A DNA stretch of 64,000 nt from Anaerolineae bacterium UTCFX2 (GTDB lineage: Bacteria; Chloroflexota; Anaerolineae; Anaerolineales; UBA4823). The notes below the pieces were generated by a model. It had not been told where the DNA came from, ran no database searches, and saw nothing but the letters and a program-made list of their open reading frames with translations. The position numbers and the translations under genes are program-made. Below are positions 56,828-64,000 of the stretch, in pieces. The stretch spans positions 38,629 to 102,628 of the forward strand of contig MWTA01000084.1 in NCBI GenBank assembly GCA_002050125.1. Direction: 5' to 3'. The stretch's first letter is position 1; every line of letters starts with the position of its first letter.

Positions 56828-57484
56828 ATGGCTAAAGAGGGCGCTGCTTTTTCTCCGGAGCCATCCGAGCAAATGAGCCTGGAGGGGTTGGATGTTAATC
56901 GGCTCGAACTGTTAGCAGTGATTTGGGAGGCGGCAGAATCACTGACCTCTACCGATACGATGAAACGGGTGAACGGGCTGGAGCGGCTGGTCGAATTTGA
57001 TGCTATTCGCCAGTTGCCTCTGGTTGCCTATCTTCTGGCGACTCGTCTCGAGGAACCCGATATTGAACTGAGAACCCGAATAGTCCGTTACTTGGGAAGT
57101 TTAATTAATTCGGATAACTTTGAATCTAACCCAGCCGGGCGAGTAAAAGAAACGCTGATGGTTACGCTGTCGAACATGCGGACGCGGCAGATTTTCGGAT
57201 TGTTACAAGTGACCGTATATGACAAAACTGCCGAAGCTGATGTCATGGATCTGCTCAGTTGTTGTTCTTATGCGGGTAGTCATCTCTCCGAAATCCTTTC
57301 AAATCGGGATTTGCCTCAAGAGATTCGCAAGCAAGCCGCCTTTTTCATCGGTCAGATTGGATATCTGGACGCACTGCCTGTGCTGGAGCGCATGACCAAT
57401 CGATTGGAAACCCGCGGCAGTGAACAAGACGCCGTCATGCTGCCGGTTTTGCAGAATGCGGTTCAATTACTAACCGCCCCTTAA
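56828..57484 (+). CDS. HEAT-like repeat protein, function unknown
   Basis: A 218-residue helical protein. Paired helices (TDTMKRVNGLERLVEFDAI, LPLVAYLLATRL, LRTRIVRYLGSLI, IRKQAAFFIGQIGYLDALPVLERMTNRL) look like HEAT or armadillo units; the last one, with IGQIGYLDALPVLE, is the clearest. No enzyme motif is seen. Such proteins bind other proteins. ATG 56828 (MAKEGAAF) is preferred to a TTG at 56786. The 249-bp region before it has a TATACT box near 56748-56753 and nothing else I can name. Confidence 0.6.
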   Translation: MAKEGAAFSPEPSEQMSLEGLDVNRLELLAVIWEAAESLTSTDTMKRVNGLERLVEFDAIRQLPLVAYLLATRLEEPDIELRTRIVRYLGSLINSDNFESNPAGRVKETLMVTLSNMRTRQIFGLLQVTVYDKTAEADVMDLLSCCSYAGSHLSEILSNRDLPQEIRKQAAFFIGQIGYLDALPVLERMTNRLETRGSEQDAVMLPVLQNAVQLLTAP

Positions 57485-57590
57485 GTTTGCTCGACACTCA
57501 ATTCCTGAAACTTCTAAGGTATCTGCATAGTCCATAGCTTGCCTGAGTTTGCATTTCTGGATTCCTCAGGCAAGGTCCGAGTGAGGAACC

Positions 57591-58223
57591 ATGGTTTTTA
57601 AAAAAATAAAAACAATACCTTTTAGGTGGGCTTTCTTCGGCTTGATAGTTCTCCTGGTTATGTTGATCACCTGGGGGGATAATCTGAACGCCAACGCTCA
57701 AATCCCGACCGGTTCCATTCCTACAGTCACTGGGACCCCGTTTGGTGCAATCGCGATTGTTTTGGATAATGAGCAGGGTTTTATCAATGTTCGCGGCGGT
57801 CCCAACGCGGCCGCGTATGACATTGTGGGTGTCTTGGTTGAGGGATCACAGGTGCCGGCTTTGGGTCGTTCGCCCGGCGGCGAATGGATCCAGATCGCTT
57901 ATCCTGGCGTGCCGGGCGGTGTTGCCTGGGTGTGGAGCGACCTGTTGGAGGTGCGCGGGGCTTTGCCGGTGATCGAGCCGCCGCCAACCCAGACCCCTCG
58001 GGTGACCGCAACAATCGACCCGACCCTGGCAGCTCAATTCCTGGTCGAAGTGCCTCCCACACGTTTGCCGACTTTTACAGAACCCCCGCCCCTCGTTCAG
58101 CCGACTTTTCCGGTAGATGCGCCAATTGCCACCCAGGGGAAAGTGCCGATGGGACTGGTCATCATTGGGATGGCAATCATTGGCATTTTTGGTACCTTGC
58201 TTTCGTTGCTGCGCGGCCGCTGA
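57591..58223 (+). CDS. SH3-domain protein with N- and C-terminal membrane segments
   Basis: A 210-residue protein. Helix one (about 13-33) is a signal or anchor. One bacterial SH3 domain follows (about 58-125: GFINVRGGPNAAAYDIVGVLVEGSQVP is its mark, here GFINVRGGPN, and GEWIQIAYPG). A Pro/Thr linker (about 130-180) leads to a second helix (GLVIIGMAIIGIFGTLLSLL) and the basic end RGR. SH3b domains bind cell-wall peptides; the protein probably sits at the outer face. GAGTGAGGAA precedes ATG 57591. Confidence 0.75.
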   Translation: MVFKKIKTIPFRWAFFGLIVLLVMLITWGDNLNANAQIPTGSIPTVTGTPFGAIAIVLDNEQGFINVRGGPNAAAYDIVGVLVEGSQVPALGRSPGGEWIQIAYPGVPGGVAWVWSDLLEVRGALPVIEPPPTQTPRVTATIDPTLAAQFLVEVPPTRLPTFTEPPPLVQPTFPVDAPIATQGKVPMGLVIIGMAIIGIFGTLLSLLRGR

Positions 58224-58242
58224 TTTGCCGTTATCGGTAAGC

Positions 58243-58275
58243 AAAAAACGACGCTGGAGCCCAGCGTCGTTTTAC
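58243..58275. terminator. Strong bidirectional terminator between the SH3 gene and erpA
   Basis: A perfect 13-bp stem (58245-58257 with 58261-58273, AAAACGACGCTGG and its complement) with an AGC loop. A-tracts and T-tracts flank it on both sides, so it can serve both convergent genes. Confidence 0.9.
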
Positions 58276-58294
58276 TTCAGGTTAGTAACCGAAA

Positions 58295-58693
58295 TTACCC
58301 GCAGCAGCTACAACCACATCCTGAACTGCCATCCAGTTCATTCTCTGATTCACTGGAACAGCCACAGCCGCAGGAGGTCACAGGGTTCGGATTTTCAATT
58401 TTGAACCCGCTACCAGTAACATCATCAACATAATCAATCGTCGCGCCGCGCAGATAATCGATGGAGATTTCATCAACAACGACCTTCACGCCGTCAAATT
58501 CTTCGGAAAGGTCGAGATCGCGAATTTTATCTTCCAGTGCCAAACCATATTGAAGACCGGAGCATCCACCGCCAGAAACGAAAACTCGCAGGGCGTAGCT
58601 TTCCAAATTCTTTTCTTCCATCAGGCTGCGAACTGCCTGGGCAGCGGCTGGGGTGAGGGTTATTGCATGGGTCGTTGTTTTGTCGGCTAACAT
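58295..58693 (-). CDS. erpA: Iron-sulfur cluster carrier, ErpA/IscA (HesB) family
   Basis: A 132-residue A-type carrier. ITLTPAAAQAVRSLM, VFVSGGGCSGLQYGLAL (first cysteine, about residue 45), DYLRGATIDYVDD and NPNPVTSCGCGCS (C-x-C near residue 108) are family marks. An unusual tail adds GCGCSCCG at the end, so the C-terminal 26 residues hold nine cysteines. It accepts and delivers [Fe-S] clusters. ATG 58693 has CGAGG upstream; a start at 58789 would precede the promoter. The strong terminator lies beyond its end. Confidence 0.9.
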   Translation of the reverse strand: MLADKTTTHAITLTPAAAQAVRSLMEEKNLESYALRVFVSGGGCSGLQYGLALEDKIRDLDLSEEFDGVKVVVDEISIDYLRGATIDYVDDVTGSGFKIENPNPVTSCGCGCSSESENELDGSSGCGCSCCG

Positions 58694-58745
58694 CGAATTA
58701 CCTCGTTTTCTAGTGGTAAATAATATTTTTCCAGAATTCAGAGCA

Positions 58746-58774
58746 ATACTATCATAATTCAGAATTGACGTCAA
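58746..58774 (-). promoter_or_regulatory. Promoter of erpA
   Basis: On the minus strand TTGACG (58769-58774), 17 bp, TAGTAT (58746-58751). The -35 is part of the palindrome TTGACGTCAA (58765-58774). The leader is about 45 nt. Confidence 0.7.
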
Positions 58775-58840
58775 TGTAGATCGGTTCACGAAAATGGATC
58801 AACTGCGTGACGGTTTACTGGCGCCAACATCACGTTGCGC

Positions 58841-59554
58841 TCAAAATAACAACAGTCCGAGTAAAACTGAAATGGCTGGCACGGTCAGATTGTCCCAATC
58901 ATGGGGCGATATGGATTCGATCAAGGTCGCAGCGAATGTAATGACGACAATCGCAAGCAAGCGTGCTCTTATAAACCCGGGAAACACACCCGCAGCTTGA
59001 TATACTGCCAGAATAAGCAAGATTGAAATCAAGCCGCCGAAAAAGAAACCGGCGCTCCCCAGCCAGGATTTCCCCTGATTCCAGAATAACTTCGTGCGAC
59101 CCCATTTACGACCAAAAATTTCCGCCAATCCGTCGCCGCCGCATAACAGCGCCAGCGCAATAATTCCAACCGGCGTATCCAGCCAGAAAATGATGGTCAG
59201 GACGACAAAAACCACCCCGTAATATAGGGGTCCGCGGAGAATTTCGCGTGGATCGCCGGTTCGAGACATCGCTTGAACCGCCGCGTCATCTTTAATCATT
59301 CCGAATCCCACCAGGGCGAACTGGATCGTGATTAGGAGCGGTACCAGGGCGGCGAGGAAGCGCACATAGGGGTCGTGTGTGAAAAACAGCCAGCACAGGA
59401 TGTATATCGGTCCGGTGCCAATGTGAATGATCTTGCGGCTGGTTCGGCTTTCGAGCCAACCTTTGTGCGCCAGGTAATCGTTGAGACGCAGCCAGCTCAA
59501 CGAAGCGGCAAAGGCGGCTATTGTTGCGAGGATATTTTGAACAATTGGGTTCAT
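58841..59554 (-). CDS. Phytol/dolichol kinase-like membrane enzyme (SEC59/VTE5 family)
   Basis: A 237-residue protein with about six to seven membrane helices. SRKIIHIGTGPIYIL near residue 37 and LLCGGDGLAEIFGRKWGRTKLF near 135 followed by KSWLGSAGFFFGG are the marks of CTP-dependent polyprenol kinases related to phosphatidate cytidylyltransferase. It could phosphorylate phytol, farnesol/geranylgeraniol or dolichol-type alcohols; the substrate is not known. It lies 41 bp after smpB on the same strand. Confidence 0.8.
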   Translation of the reverse strand: MNPIVQNILATIAAFAASLSWLRLNDYLAHKGWLESRTSRKIIHIGTGPIYILCWLFFTHDPYVRFLAALVPLLITIQFALVGFGMIKDDAAVQAMSRTGDPREILRGPLYYGVVFVVLTIIFWLDTPVGIIALALLCGGDGLAEIFGRKWGRTKLFWNQGKSWLGSAGFFFGGLISILLILAVYQAAGVFPGFIRARLLAIVVITFAATLIESISPHDWDNLTVPAISVLLGLLLF

Positions 59555-59595
59555 TTGGGCAGCCTTTACAACCGTGAGCGGAGTTGAAAAGATAC

Positions 59596-60054
59596 TTATT
59601 CGCGCCTTCGGAATTCGCGTTCCAGTTCTCGATCCACATCGCGTTTAGCGATTGATTGACGTTTATCGTACAGCTTTTTACCTTTTGCCACGGCGATCTC
59701 GACTTTGGCGCGGCCATTTTTCAGGTAAACCCGCGTAGGTACGATGGTTACGCCTTTCTGACGGACCTCATTCCAGAGCTTGCGAATCTCTTTTTTGTGC
59801 AACAACAATCGGCGCGGCCGGCGGGGAGCGTGGTTAAAAAAGCTGGCTTGATCGTATGGGGCGATATGGGCGTTCTCCAGCCAGGCTTCTTCCCCATCGA
59901 CGCGTACATACGCCTCTGCCAGGCTCATCTGCCCAGCCCGGATGGACTTGATCTCGCTTCCCGTTAATGCAATCCCCGCCTCGAAGCGATCTAAGAGGAA
60001 AAACTCGTGGCTGGCTTTGCGGTTGCTGGCGATAACCTTGACTTTCGCATCCAT
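59596..60054 (-). CDS. smpB: SsrA-binding protein SmpB
   Basis: A 152-residue protein. NRKASHEFFLLDRFEAGIALTGSEIKSIRAG is the start (quoted as FEAGIALTGSEIKSIR), followed by NAHIAPYDQASFFNHAPRRPRRLLLHKKEI and the C-terminal GKKLYDKRQSIAKRDVDRE, which enters the ribosomal A site. It binds the tmRNA of 44363-44757. ATG 60054 is 7 nt after TAAAAT (60062-60067) without a ribosome site, so the message may be leaderless. Confidence 0.96.
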   Translation of the reverse strand: MDAKVKVIASNRKASHEFFLLDRFEAGIALTGSEIKSIRAGQMSLAEAYVRVDGEEAWLENAHIAPYDQASFFNHAPRRPRRLLLHKKEIRKLWNEVRQKGVTIVPTRVYLKNGRAKVEIAVAKGKKLYDKRQSIAKRDVDRELEREFRRRE

Positions 60055-60061
60055 ATATAAA

Positions 60062-60067
60062 ATTTTA
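60062..60067 (-). promoter_or_regulatory. -10 box of smpB, 7 nt before the ATG
   Basis: TAAAAT on the minus strand, followed by 7 nt and ATG 60054. No good -35 box and no Shine-Dalgarno site. Confidence 0.4.
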
Positions 60068-60114
60068 ACATAAAAAGAGGTTAGGGACTGACGCTTTGTT
60101 GTCGGGGGCTGCGC

Positions 60115-61173
60115 CTAAAAAATTTCTTGAATGAGCAGGCGGATCAAATCCCATTTGGGCAGCAGCACGTTCGCCCCTTGATCGGTAATGTAAGGCGTAG
60201 TCATTTCGCGGGTGATCATATAATTGTTAATCCGGTTTGGTCCGCTAAGGGCAACGGTTATCAACAGGCGCGGCCACGTGGTCAACGGGATGTTGGTGTC
60301 AATCGAATCGAAAAAGGCTTTTATGACGAAGGGCAGCCGCGGCCACTTGAGGGGGTTGAGCAAGTTTCGTAACATGGACTTGACCATGAATTGCCCATTC
60401 GACATGCGAAAAAAATCATCCGAATCGGCGCGGTCGCGCACAAACGCCAGGGCTTTGCGTCCATTGAGGTGATAGCTGCCGGGCGAATAACCCGCCATGG
60501 GTTTGTCTAATGTGATGTCCACACCGCCCATGGCGTCTACAATATCCCGAAATCCTTCAAAACGGACGCGCAAATAATAATCGATCTTGAAGTCAAAATT
60601 CTGTTCGATCGTATCGATCACTGCCTGGGGTCCGCTCCCAGGCTGCTGGCTTTCGGCGTAGAAATGCGCGGTGTTGATGCGATTTTCGCCCACGCCTGGG
60701 ATTTTTACCCACAGGTCGCGCGGAATCGAAAGCAGATTTACGGACCGTTGAAGCGGCATAAAGCTGGTGAGCATGATCGTATCTGTTCGAGCGACAGTGC
60801 TCCATGGGTCGGCGTAATCGATCCCAATTAAAAGGATATTTGTTCGTCCGGGAACAAGCATATAAATTGTCGTGCTCAGACAGAGGCAGAGAGATATAAA
60901 AATGAAGCCCAGGCAGCCTGAACTCAACCGAGGTGGGCGAAGACGGCGCGGCCGGCGGACGCGATAATATCTGCCGTCGGGACCCAAACGAAACTGAGTC
61001 GAGCGCGGGGCGGTCGGGGGCTTGGGAATCGCCGCGGGTTGGGAAGGCGGATATACCGGCGCCCCGCCGGGAGGCGCGGGTCTCTCCGGGGCAGGCGGGG
61101 CAGGGTAGTGAGGTTGGGTGGGATCCTGGTTTAAATCCGAGGAATTGGGGGCGTTCCCGTAATAATCGTTCAA
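60115..61173 (-). CDS. LCP (LytR-CpsA-Psr) family cell-wall ligase
   Basis: A 352-residue protein. A Pro-rich cytoplasmic part (about 1-85) leads to one membrane helix (about 86-105, LGFIFISLCLCLSTTIYMLV). The LCP domain outside has NILLIGIDYAD, ARTDTIMLTSFMP (phosphate-binding Arg-Thr-Asp), LLSIPRDLWVKIPG, INTAHFYAE, GGVDITLD and ALAFVRDRADSDDFFRM. LCP enzymes attach polymers such as teichoic acids to peptidoglycan or proteins. The TTG at 61173 has GGAG seven bases upstream and lies 4 bp after pfk; a start at 61251 would be inside pfk. Confidence 0.85.
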   Translation of the reverse strand: MNDYYGNAPNSSDLNQDPTQPHYPAPPAPERPAPPGGAPVYPPSQPAAIPKPPTAPRSTQFRLGPDGRYYRVRRPRRLRPPRLSSGCLGFIFISLCLCLSTTIYMLVPGRTNILLIGIDYADPWSTVARTDTIMLTSFMPLQRSVNLLSIPRDLWVKIPGVGENRINTAHFYAESQQPGSGPQAVIDTIEQNFDFKIDYYLRVRFEGFRDIVDAMGGVDITLDKPMAGYSPGSYHLNGRKALAFVRDRADSDDFFRMSNGQFMVKSMLRNLLNPLKWPRLPFVIKAFFDSIDTNIPLTTWPRLLITVALSGPNRINNYMITREMTTPYITDQGANVLLPKWDLIRLLIQEIF

Positions 61174-61177
61174 ATGT

Positions 61178-63445
61178 CTACTCCACGGGTTTCGGCGATT
61201 TCGTTTCTCCAGATTCAGCATCTGGAGTTGGTTGCGCCAACACTTTTGCAATAGGACGTAACCCCATCCACCATTGTTCCTTGGGTCTTTGTTTTTTCAT
61301 ATCGACCATTCGGTCAAAATCCTCGAAATTATGAAATCTGATCTCTTTTCCCTGTAAGCCAATGAATGCACTGGCTGGTTCATTTGCGTCGAGATTTTCG
61401 ATCATAAAATCAATACAGCGGGTTGCAAGGCGCGTCGATTGAATTCGATCAAATGGCGACGGGCTCCCGCCTTGCTGCATGTGCCCCAGAATCGCCTGCC
61501 GGACATCGAACAATTCCCCGCCCTCTTCCTCGAAGAGCGCGCACATGAATTGGGTATTATAAACAGGATTGGCATTTTCGCTTCGGATGATCAACCCGAG
61601 CCGCTTGCCATGCGTGAACCCGAAGCGCAGACCTTCCACATCCGTTTGGAGGTCCTTCAAGGTGACACCCTCTTCATTAATATATACTCTTTCAGCCCCG
61701 GTCGCCAGACCACTCATCAACGCCAGGTAACCGCAGAAGCGCCCCATCACCTCGACGACGAAAACCCGGCGCAAGGCAACCGCCGAATCTTTGATTTTAT
61801 CCACTGCGCCAACGATGTTATTCAAGGCTGTATCAGCCCCAATGCTTAATTCTGAGCCGGGCAAGTTGTTGTTAATCGTAGCTGGCAGGCACACGGTTGG
61901 GATATTGAACGCCGGGTAGTTTTCGCGCGCATTAAACATCTGAAAAGCCATTTCATAACCAGCCCACCCGCCGATGATAATCAATCCGTGGATTTCGAAT
62001 TTTTCGATCGCGCGCGCCAGATTGTAAAAATCACTGCCTGAAGGGATCTGTCGGGTTGTGCCTAGTTCACAGCCGCCGGTTGGCGCCCAGCCGTTGACGC
62101 TCATCCAATCCATTTCTTGCACGTTTCCTTCAATGAGACCTGGGAATCCATTGCGAATACCAAGGATGATATGCCCACGATCTATCCCGATGCGGGTTGC
62201 GGCGCGCACGGCAGCGTTCATCGCGGGGGCAGGCGCGCCGGCATGCATAATGCCCAGGCGGTAGCGTTTCTGGTCTGGTTGGAGGGGATGAGGCAGGGCG
62301 CGCAGCATGGTCTTGAAGGTGTCGAAAGCCTCGATAAAGCTGTTGCCGCGCAAAGACATAGCCGTATCGTAATCGTGCAGTTTGATCGATTTGGCGACCA
62401 GGTGCGTCTTTTCGACGCACTCCATCAGCGGCGAATGAACGATGCGGTTGCCGCGCAGACCGATCAACTGCGGCTCTCGGGCATACTGCCCGTCGAGCAA
62501 TGTTTCAACAGCCGCATGTCCGAGAAGTGTTCCAAGATTTCGGTCAAACGCGCTGGGCACGCCCCCGCGCTGTACATGTCCAAGCACGGTCACGCGCACT
62601 TCTTCATGAAGACCTTCTTCAAGCACTTTGGCGACTTCTGTGCTGCCAATGTAATTGCCATGCCTGTCATGCGCGCCTTCGGCGATGACCACGATCGTGT
62701 CTCGCCTGCCAGCCCGCCGTCCGGCAATCAGCCGTTCGACCATCAATTTCTGCCAGTTGTCGACATTCGGAGGATTTTCCGGAATCAATATCCAATCAGC
62801 GCCGGTTGCCAAGCCCCCCATCAACGCCAGATAGCCGCAATTCCGCCCCATCACTTTGACTACAAACGTGCGTTGATGGCTTGCCGCGGTGCTGCTGATT
62901 GCATCAATCGCTTCGGTTATGCGATGCAGGGCTGAATCGGCGCCGATCGTCATATCTGTCCCAAACATATCATTGTCGATTGAACCGACTAAGCCCACAA
63001 TATCGAGATATGGGTGGGCGTCCGCCTCTGCCCCGGAAATTGCGCGCTGATCGATCAATTCTTGAAGCAGACTTGACCATTCCTGGCGGAAGATATTTGC
63101 GCCTGCCAGGCTGCCGTCTCCGCCGATAACGACCAGGCTGTGGATGCCGGTTGCGATCAGGTTTTGGGCTGCACGCAGGCGCCCCTCGTGTTTTTTGAAT
63201 TCGTCGCAGCGGGCGGTCCCGATAAATGTTCCGCCGCGATGCAGAATTCCCCCCACTGAGTCCCAGGTCATTTCGCGGATGCGCTGACCACCTTCAACCA
63301 AGCCCTGATAGCCTTCGTATATTGCGTACACTTTTATCCCGCGGTCGAGCGCGGTGCGGGTGACTGAACGAATAGCAGCATTCATCCCCTGGGCATCGCC
63401 CCCGCTGGTCAAGATGCCGATCTTGTGAACTTCTACAGTCGCCAT
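61178..63445 (-). CDS. 6-phosphofructokinase with two fused PFK domains (eukaryotic-type architecture)
   Basis: A 755-residue protein of two tandem PFK domains. The N half has ILTSGGDAQGMNAAIR, VVIGGDGSLAGA near residue 106, LVGSIDNDMFGTDMTIGAD (catalytic aspartate) and VMGRNCGYLALMGG. Glycine in GGDGS and before SIDND indicates ATP, not pyrophosphate, as donor. The C half keeps the fold (MHAGAPAPAMNAAVRAA, IIIGGWAGYE, VMGRFCGYLALMSG) but reads PATINNN in place of TIDND, so it has lost the catalytic aspartate and is probably regulatory. This mirrors fungal and animal PFK. AGGAGC lies before ATG 63445. Confidence 0.9.
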   Translation of the reverse strand: MATVEVHKIGILTSGGDAQGMNAAIRSVTRTALDRGIKVYAIYEGYQGLVEGGQRIREMTWDSVGGILHRGGTFIGTARCDEFKKHEGRLRAAQNLIATGIHSLVVIGGDGSLAGANIFRQEWSSLLQELIDQRAISGAEADAHPYLDIVGLVGSIDNDMFGTDMTIGADSALHRITEAIDAISSTAASHQRTFVVKVMGRNCGYLALMGGLATGADWILIPENPPNVDNWQKLMVERLIAGRRAGRRDTIVVIAEGAHDRHGNYIGSTEVAKVLEEGLHEEVRVTVLGHVQRGGVPSAFDRNLGTLLGHAAVETLLDGQYAREPQLIGLRGNRIVHSPLMECVEKTHLVAKSIKLHDYDTAMSLRGNSFIEAFDTFKTMLRALPHPLQPDQKRYRLGIMHAGAPAPAMNAAVRAATRIGIDRGHIILGIRNGFPGLIEGNVQEMDWMSVNGWAPTGGCELGTTRQIPSGSDFYNLARAIEKFEIHGLIIIGGWAGYEMAFQMFNARENYPAFNIPTVCLPATINNNLPGSELSIGADTALNNIVGAVDKIKDSAVALRRVFVVEVMGRFCGYLALMSGLATGAERVYINEEGVTLKDLQTDVEGLRFGFTHGKRLGLIIRSENANPVYNTQFMCALFEEEGGELFDVRQAILGHMQQGGSPSPFDRIQSTRLATRCIDFMIENLDANEPASAFIGLQGKEIRFHNFEDFDRMVDMKKQRPKEQWWMGLRPIAKVLAQPTPDAESGETKSPKPVE

Positions 63446-63504
63446 GAATGATTGCTCCTGGATCGATTAAACTCGAATCGACGTGAGATTTGATACAATG
63501 GATA

Positions 63505-63534
63505 AGTATAATGTGCTTGATTGAACGGTGTCAA
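63505..63534 (-). promoter_or_regulatory. Promoter of pfk
   Basis: On the minus strand TTGACA (63529-63534), 18 bp, TATACT (63505-63510). The leader is about 50 nt and contains the AGGAGC ribosome site. Confidence 0.7.
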
Positions 63535-63605
63535 TTTGATTTTTTTAATAAACCTTGCTGGATCAATGGCGGCGCGCGCACCGTTCCACATTTCAAATAA
63601 TTCAA

Positions 63606-63618
63606 CCTTAGACTAAGG
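63606..63618. promoter_or_regulatory. Palindrome CCTTAG-A-CTAAGG just before the deazaflavin-type gene
   Basis: Two perfect 6-bp arms with one base between. The right arm overlaps the AAGGG ribosome site of the gene starting at 63629. It may be an operator for a repressor or an RNA hairpin that hides the ribosome site. Confidence 0.4.
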
Positions 63619-63628
63619 GTAACATAGA

Positions 63629-64000
63629 ATGAGCGAATGGAATGATAGAAATCAGAAGGTCATCGATGAGTTCCGTGCGAACGGCGGGAAGATCAGTTGG
63701 TTCAGGTCTCTCTTGCTATTACACACTAAAGGCGCCAAAAGCGGTCAGGAGCGCGTGAATCCGGTGGTCTATATGCAGGATGGCGACCGCTGGTTGATCG
63801 TCGCCTCCAAAGGCGGAGCGCCGGCGAACCCCGATTGGTATTACAATATTCGCGCTAACCCGCGGGTGGCGGTGGAAATCGGAACGGAGACGGTTCAAGC
63901 GCAGGCAGCCGTGGCTGAAGAACCTGAGCGAACGCGTCTTTACAACAAAATAGCCCAAGCGATGCCCATTTACGCGGAATATCAACGCAAGACCAGCCGG
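63629..64000 (+). CDS. Deazaflavin (F420)-type nitroreductase family protein, cut by window edge
   Basis: The first 124 codons of a Ddn/DUF385-like protein. Seen are LLLHTKGAKSGQERVNPVVYMQDGDRWLIVASKGGAPANPDWYYN, here noted as HTKGAKSGQERVNPV, VASKGGAPANPDWYYNI and ANPRVAVEIG, the core of this split-barrel family, followed by RTRLYNKIAQAMPIYAEYQ. Members bind coenzyme F420 and some reduce nitro compounds or quinones; others bind different cofactors. The start ATG 63629 follows AAGGG, which lies within a 13-bp palindrome at 63606-63618. The C-terminus is outside the window. Confidence 0.85.
   Translation, partial: MSEWNDRNQKVIDEFRANGGKISWFRSLLLLHTKGAKSGQERVNPVVYMQDGDRWLIVASKGGAPANPDWYYNIRANPRVAVEIGTETVQAQAAVAEEPERTRLYNKIAQAMPIYAEYQRKTSR

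Noticed and set aside
61174..61251. Upstream start for the LCP gene
   Set aside because: It lies inside the end of pfk; the TTG at 61173 has a ribosome site and clean 4-bp spacing.
62117..62935. 272-codon open frame on the plus strand
   Set aside because: It is opposite the well-supported PFK gene and shows no recognisable motif.

Overview
This is a contiguous, gene-dense stretch of a bacterial chromosome. I see no insertion sequence, prophage, CRISPR array or integrase. The best fit is a member of the Chloroflexota, probably class Anaerolineae; this is an inference. It rests on many secreted or lipobox-bearing proteins whose domains are joined by Thr/Pro repeats, a topoisomerase I with an N-terminal DUF5679-type zinc ribbon, NBR1-Ig-like and WD40/PD40 surface proteins, a tandem phosphofructokinase, and no outer-membrane assembly genes. 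Energy genes point to anaerobic hydrogen and ferredoxin metabolism (MvhADG-HdrABC, 2-oxoacid:ferredoxin oxidoreductase). A heme A synthase suggests some capacity to use oxygen.

Layout. 1-348: 5' end of a 2-oxoacid:ferredoxin oxidoreductase operon. 558-14880: mixed region with two solute-binding proteins, a DapA-family aldolase, a LipM-type octanoyltransferase, an atypical SDR, PilZ and PHP proteins, SecG and a TPR-lytic transglycosylase. 14929-20146: a compact operon mtnA - adenosine-kinase-like - ahcY - dgt - greA, with a clear promoter and terminator, that recycles the by-products of S-adenosylmethionine. 27583-20211 (minus): ffh-rpsP-khpA-rimM-dprA-topA plus a membrane protein. 27717-34296: DegV, surface proteins, M23 peptidase, and recA with a probable LexA operator inside its promoter. 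34295-39474: the pstSCAB-phoU phosphate system and a second, divergent pstB. 39566-46986: glutaredoxin-like protein, ctaA, ligA, an RlmI-type methyltransferase, tmRNA, an ECF sigma factor with a membrane partner, and an esterase. 54149-47009 (minus): a seven-gene hdrC-hdrB-hdrA-mvhD-mvhG-mvhA-protease operon, mostly with overlapping stop and start codons. 54569-64000: transketolase, a HEAT-like protein, an SH3 protein, ErpA, a phytol/dolichol-kinase-like enzyme, SmpB, an LCP enzyme, tandem PFK and a partial deazaflavin-type protein.

The most striking points are these. (i) There are two PstB ATPases whose motif changes are complementary, as expected for a heterodimer with one canonical and one degenerate ATP site. 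(ii) There is a complete methanogen-type electron-bifurcating hydrogenase/heterodisulfide reductase operon in a bacterium. (iii) Many genes have a -10 box only 6-8 nt before the ATG and no Shine-Dalgarno sequence, which suggests that leaderless transcription is common here. (iv) There are well-formed regulatory palindromes and repeats upstream of recA and between hdrC and tkt. All functional statements come from reading motifs by eye; no database search was run.
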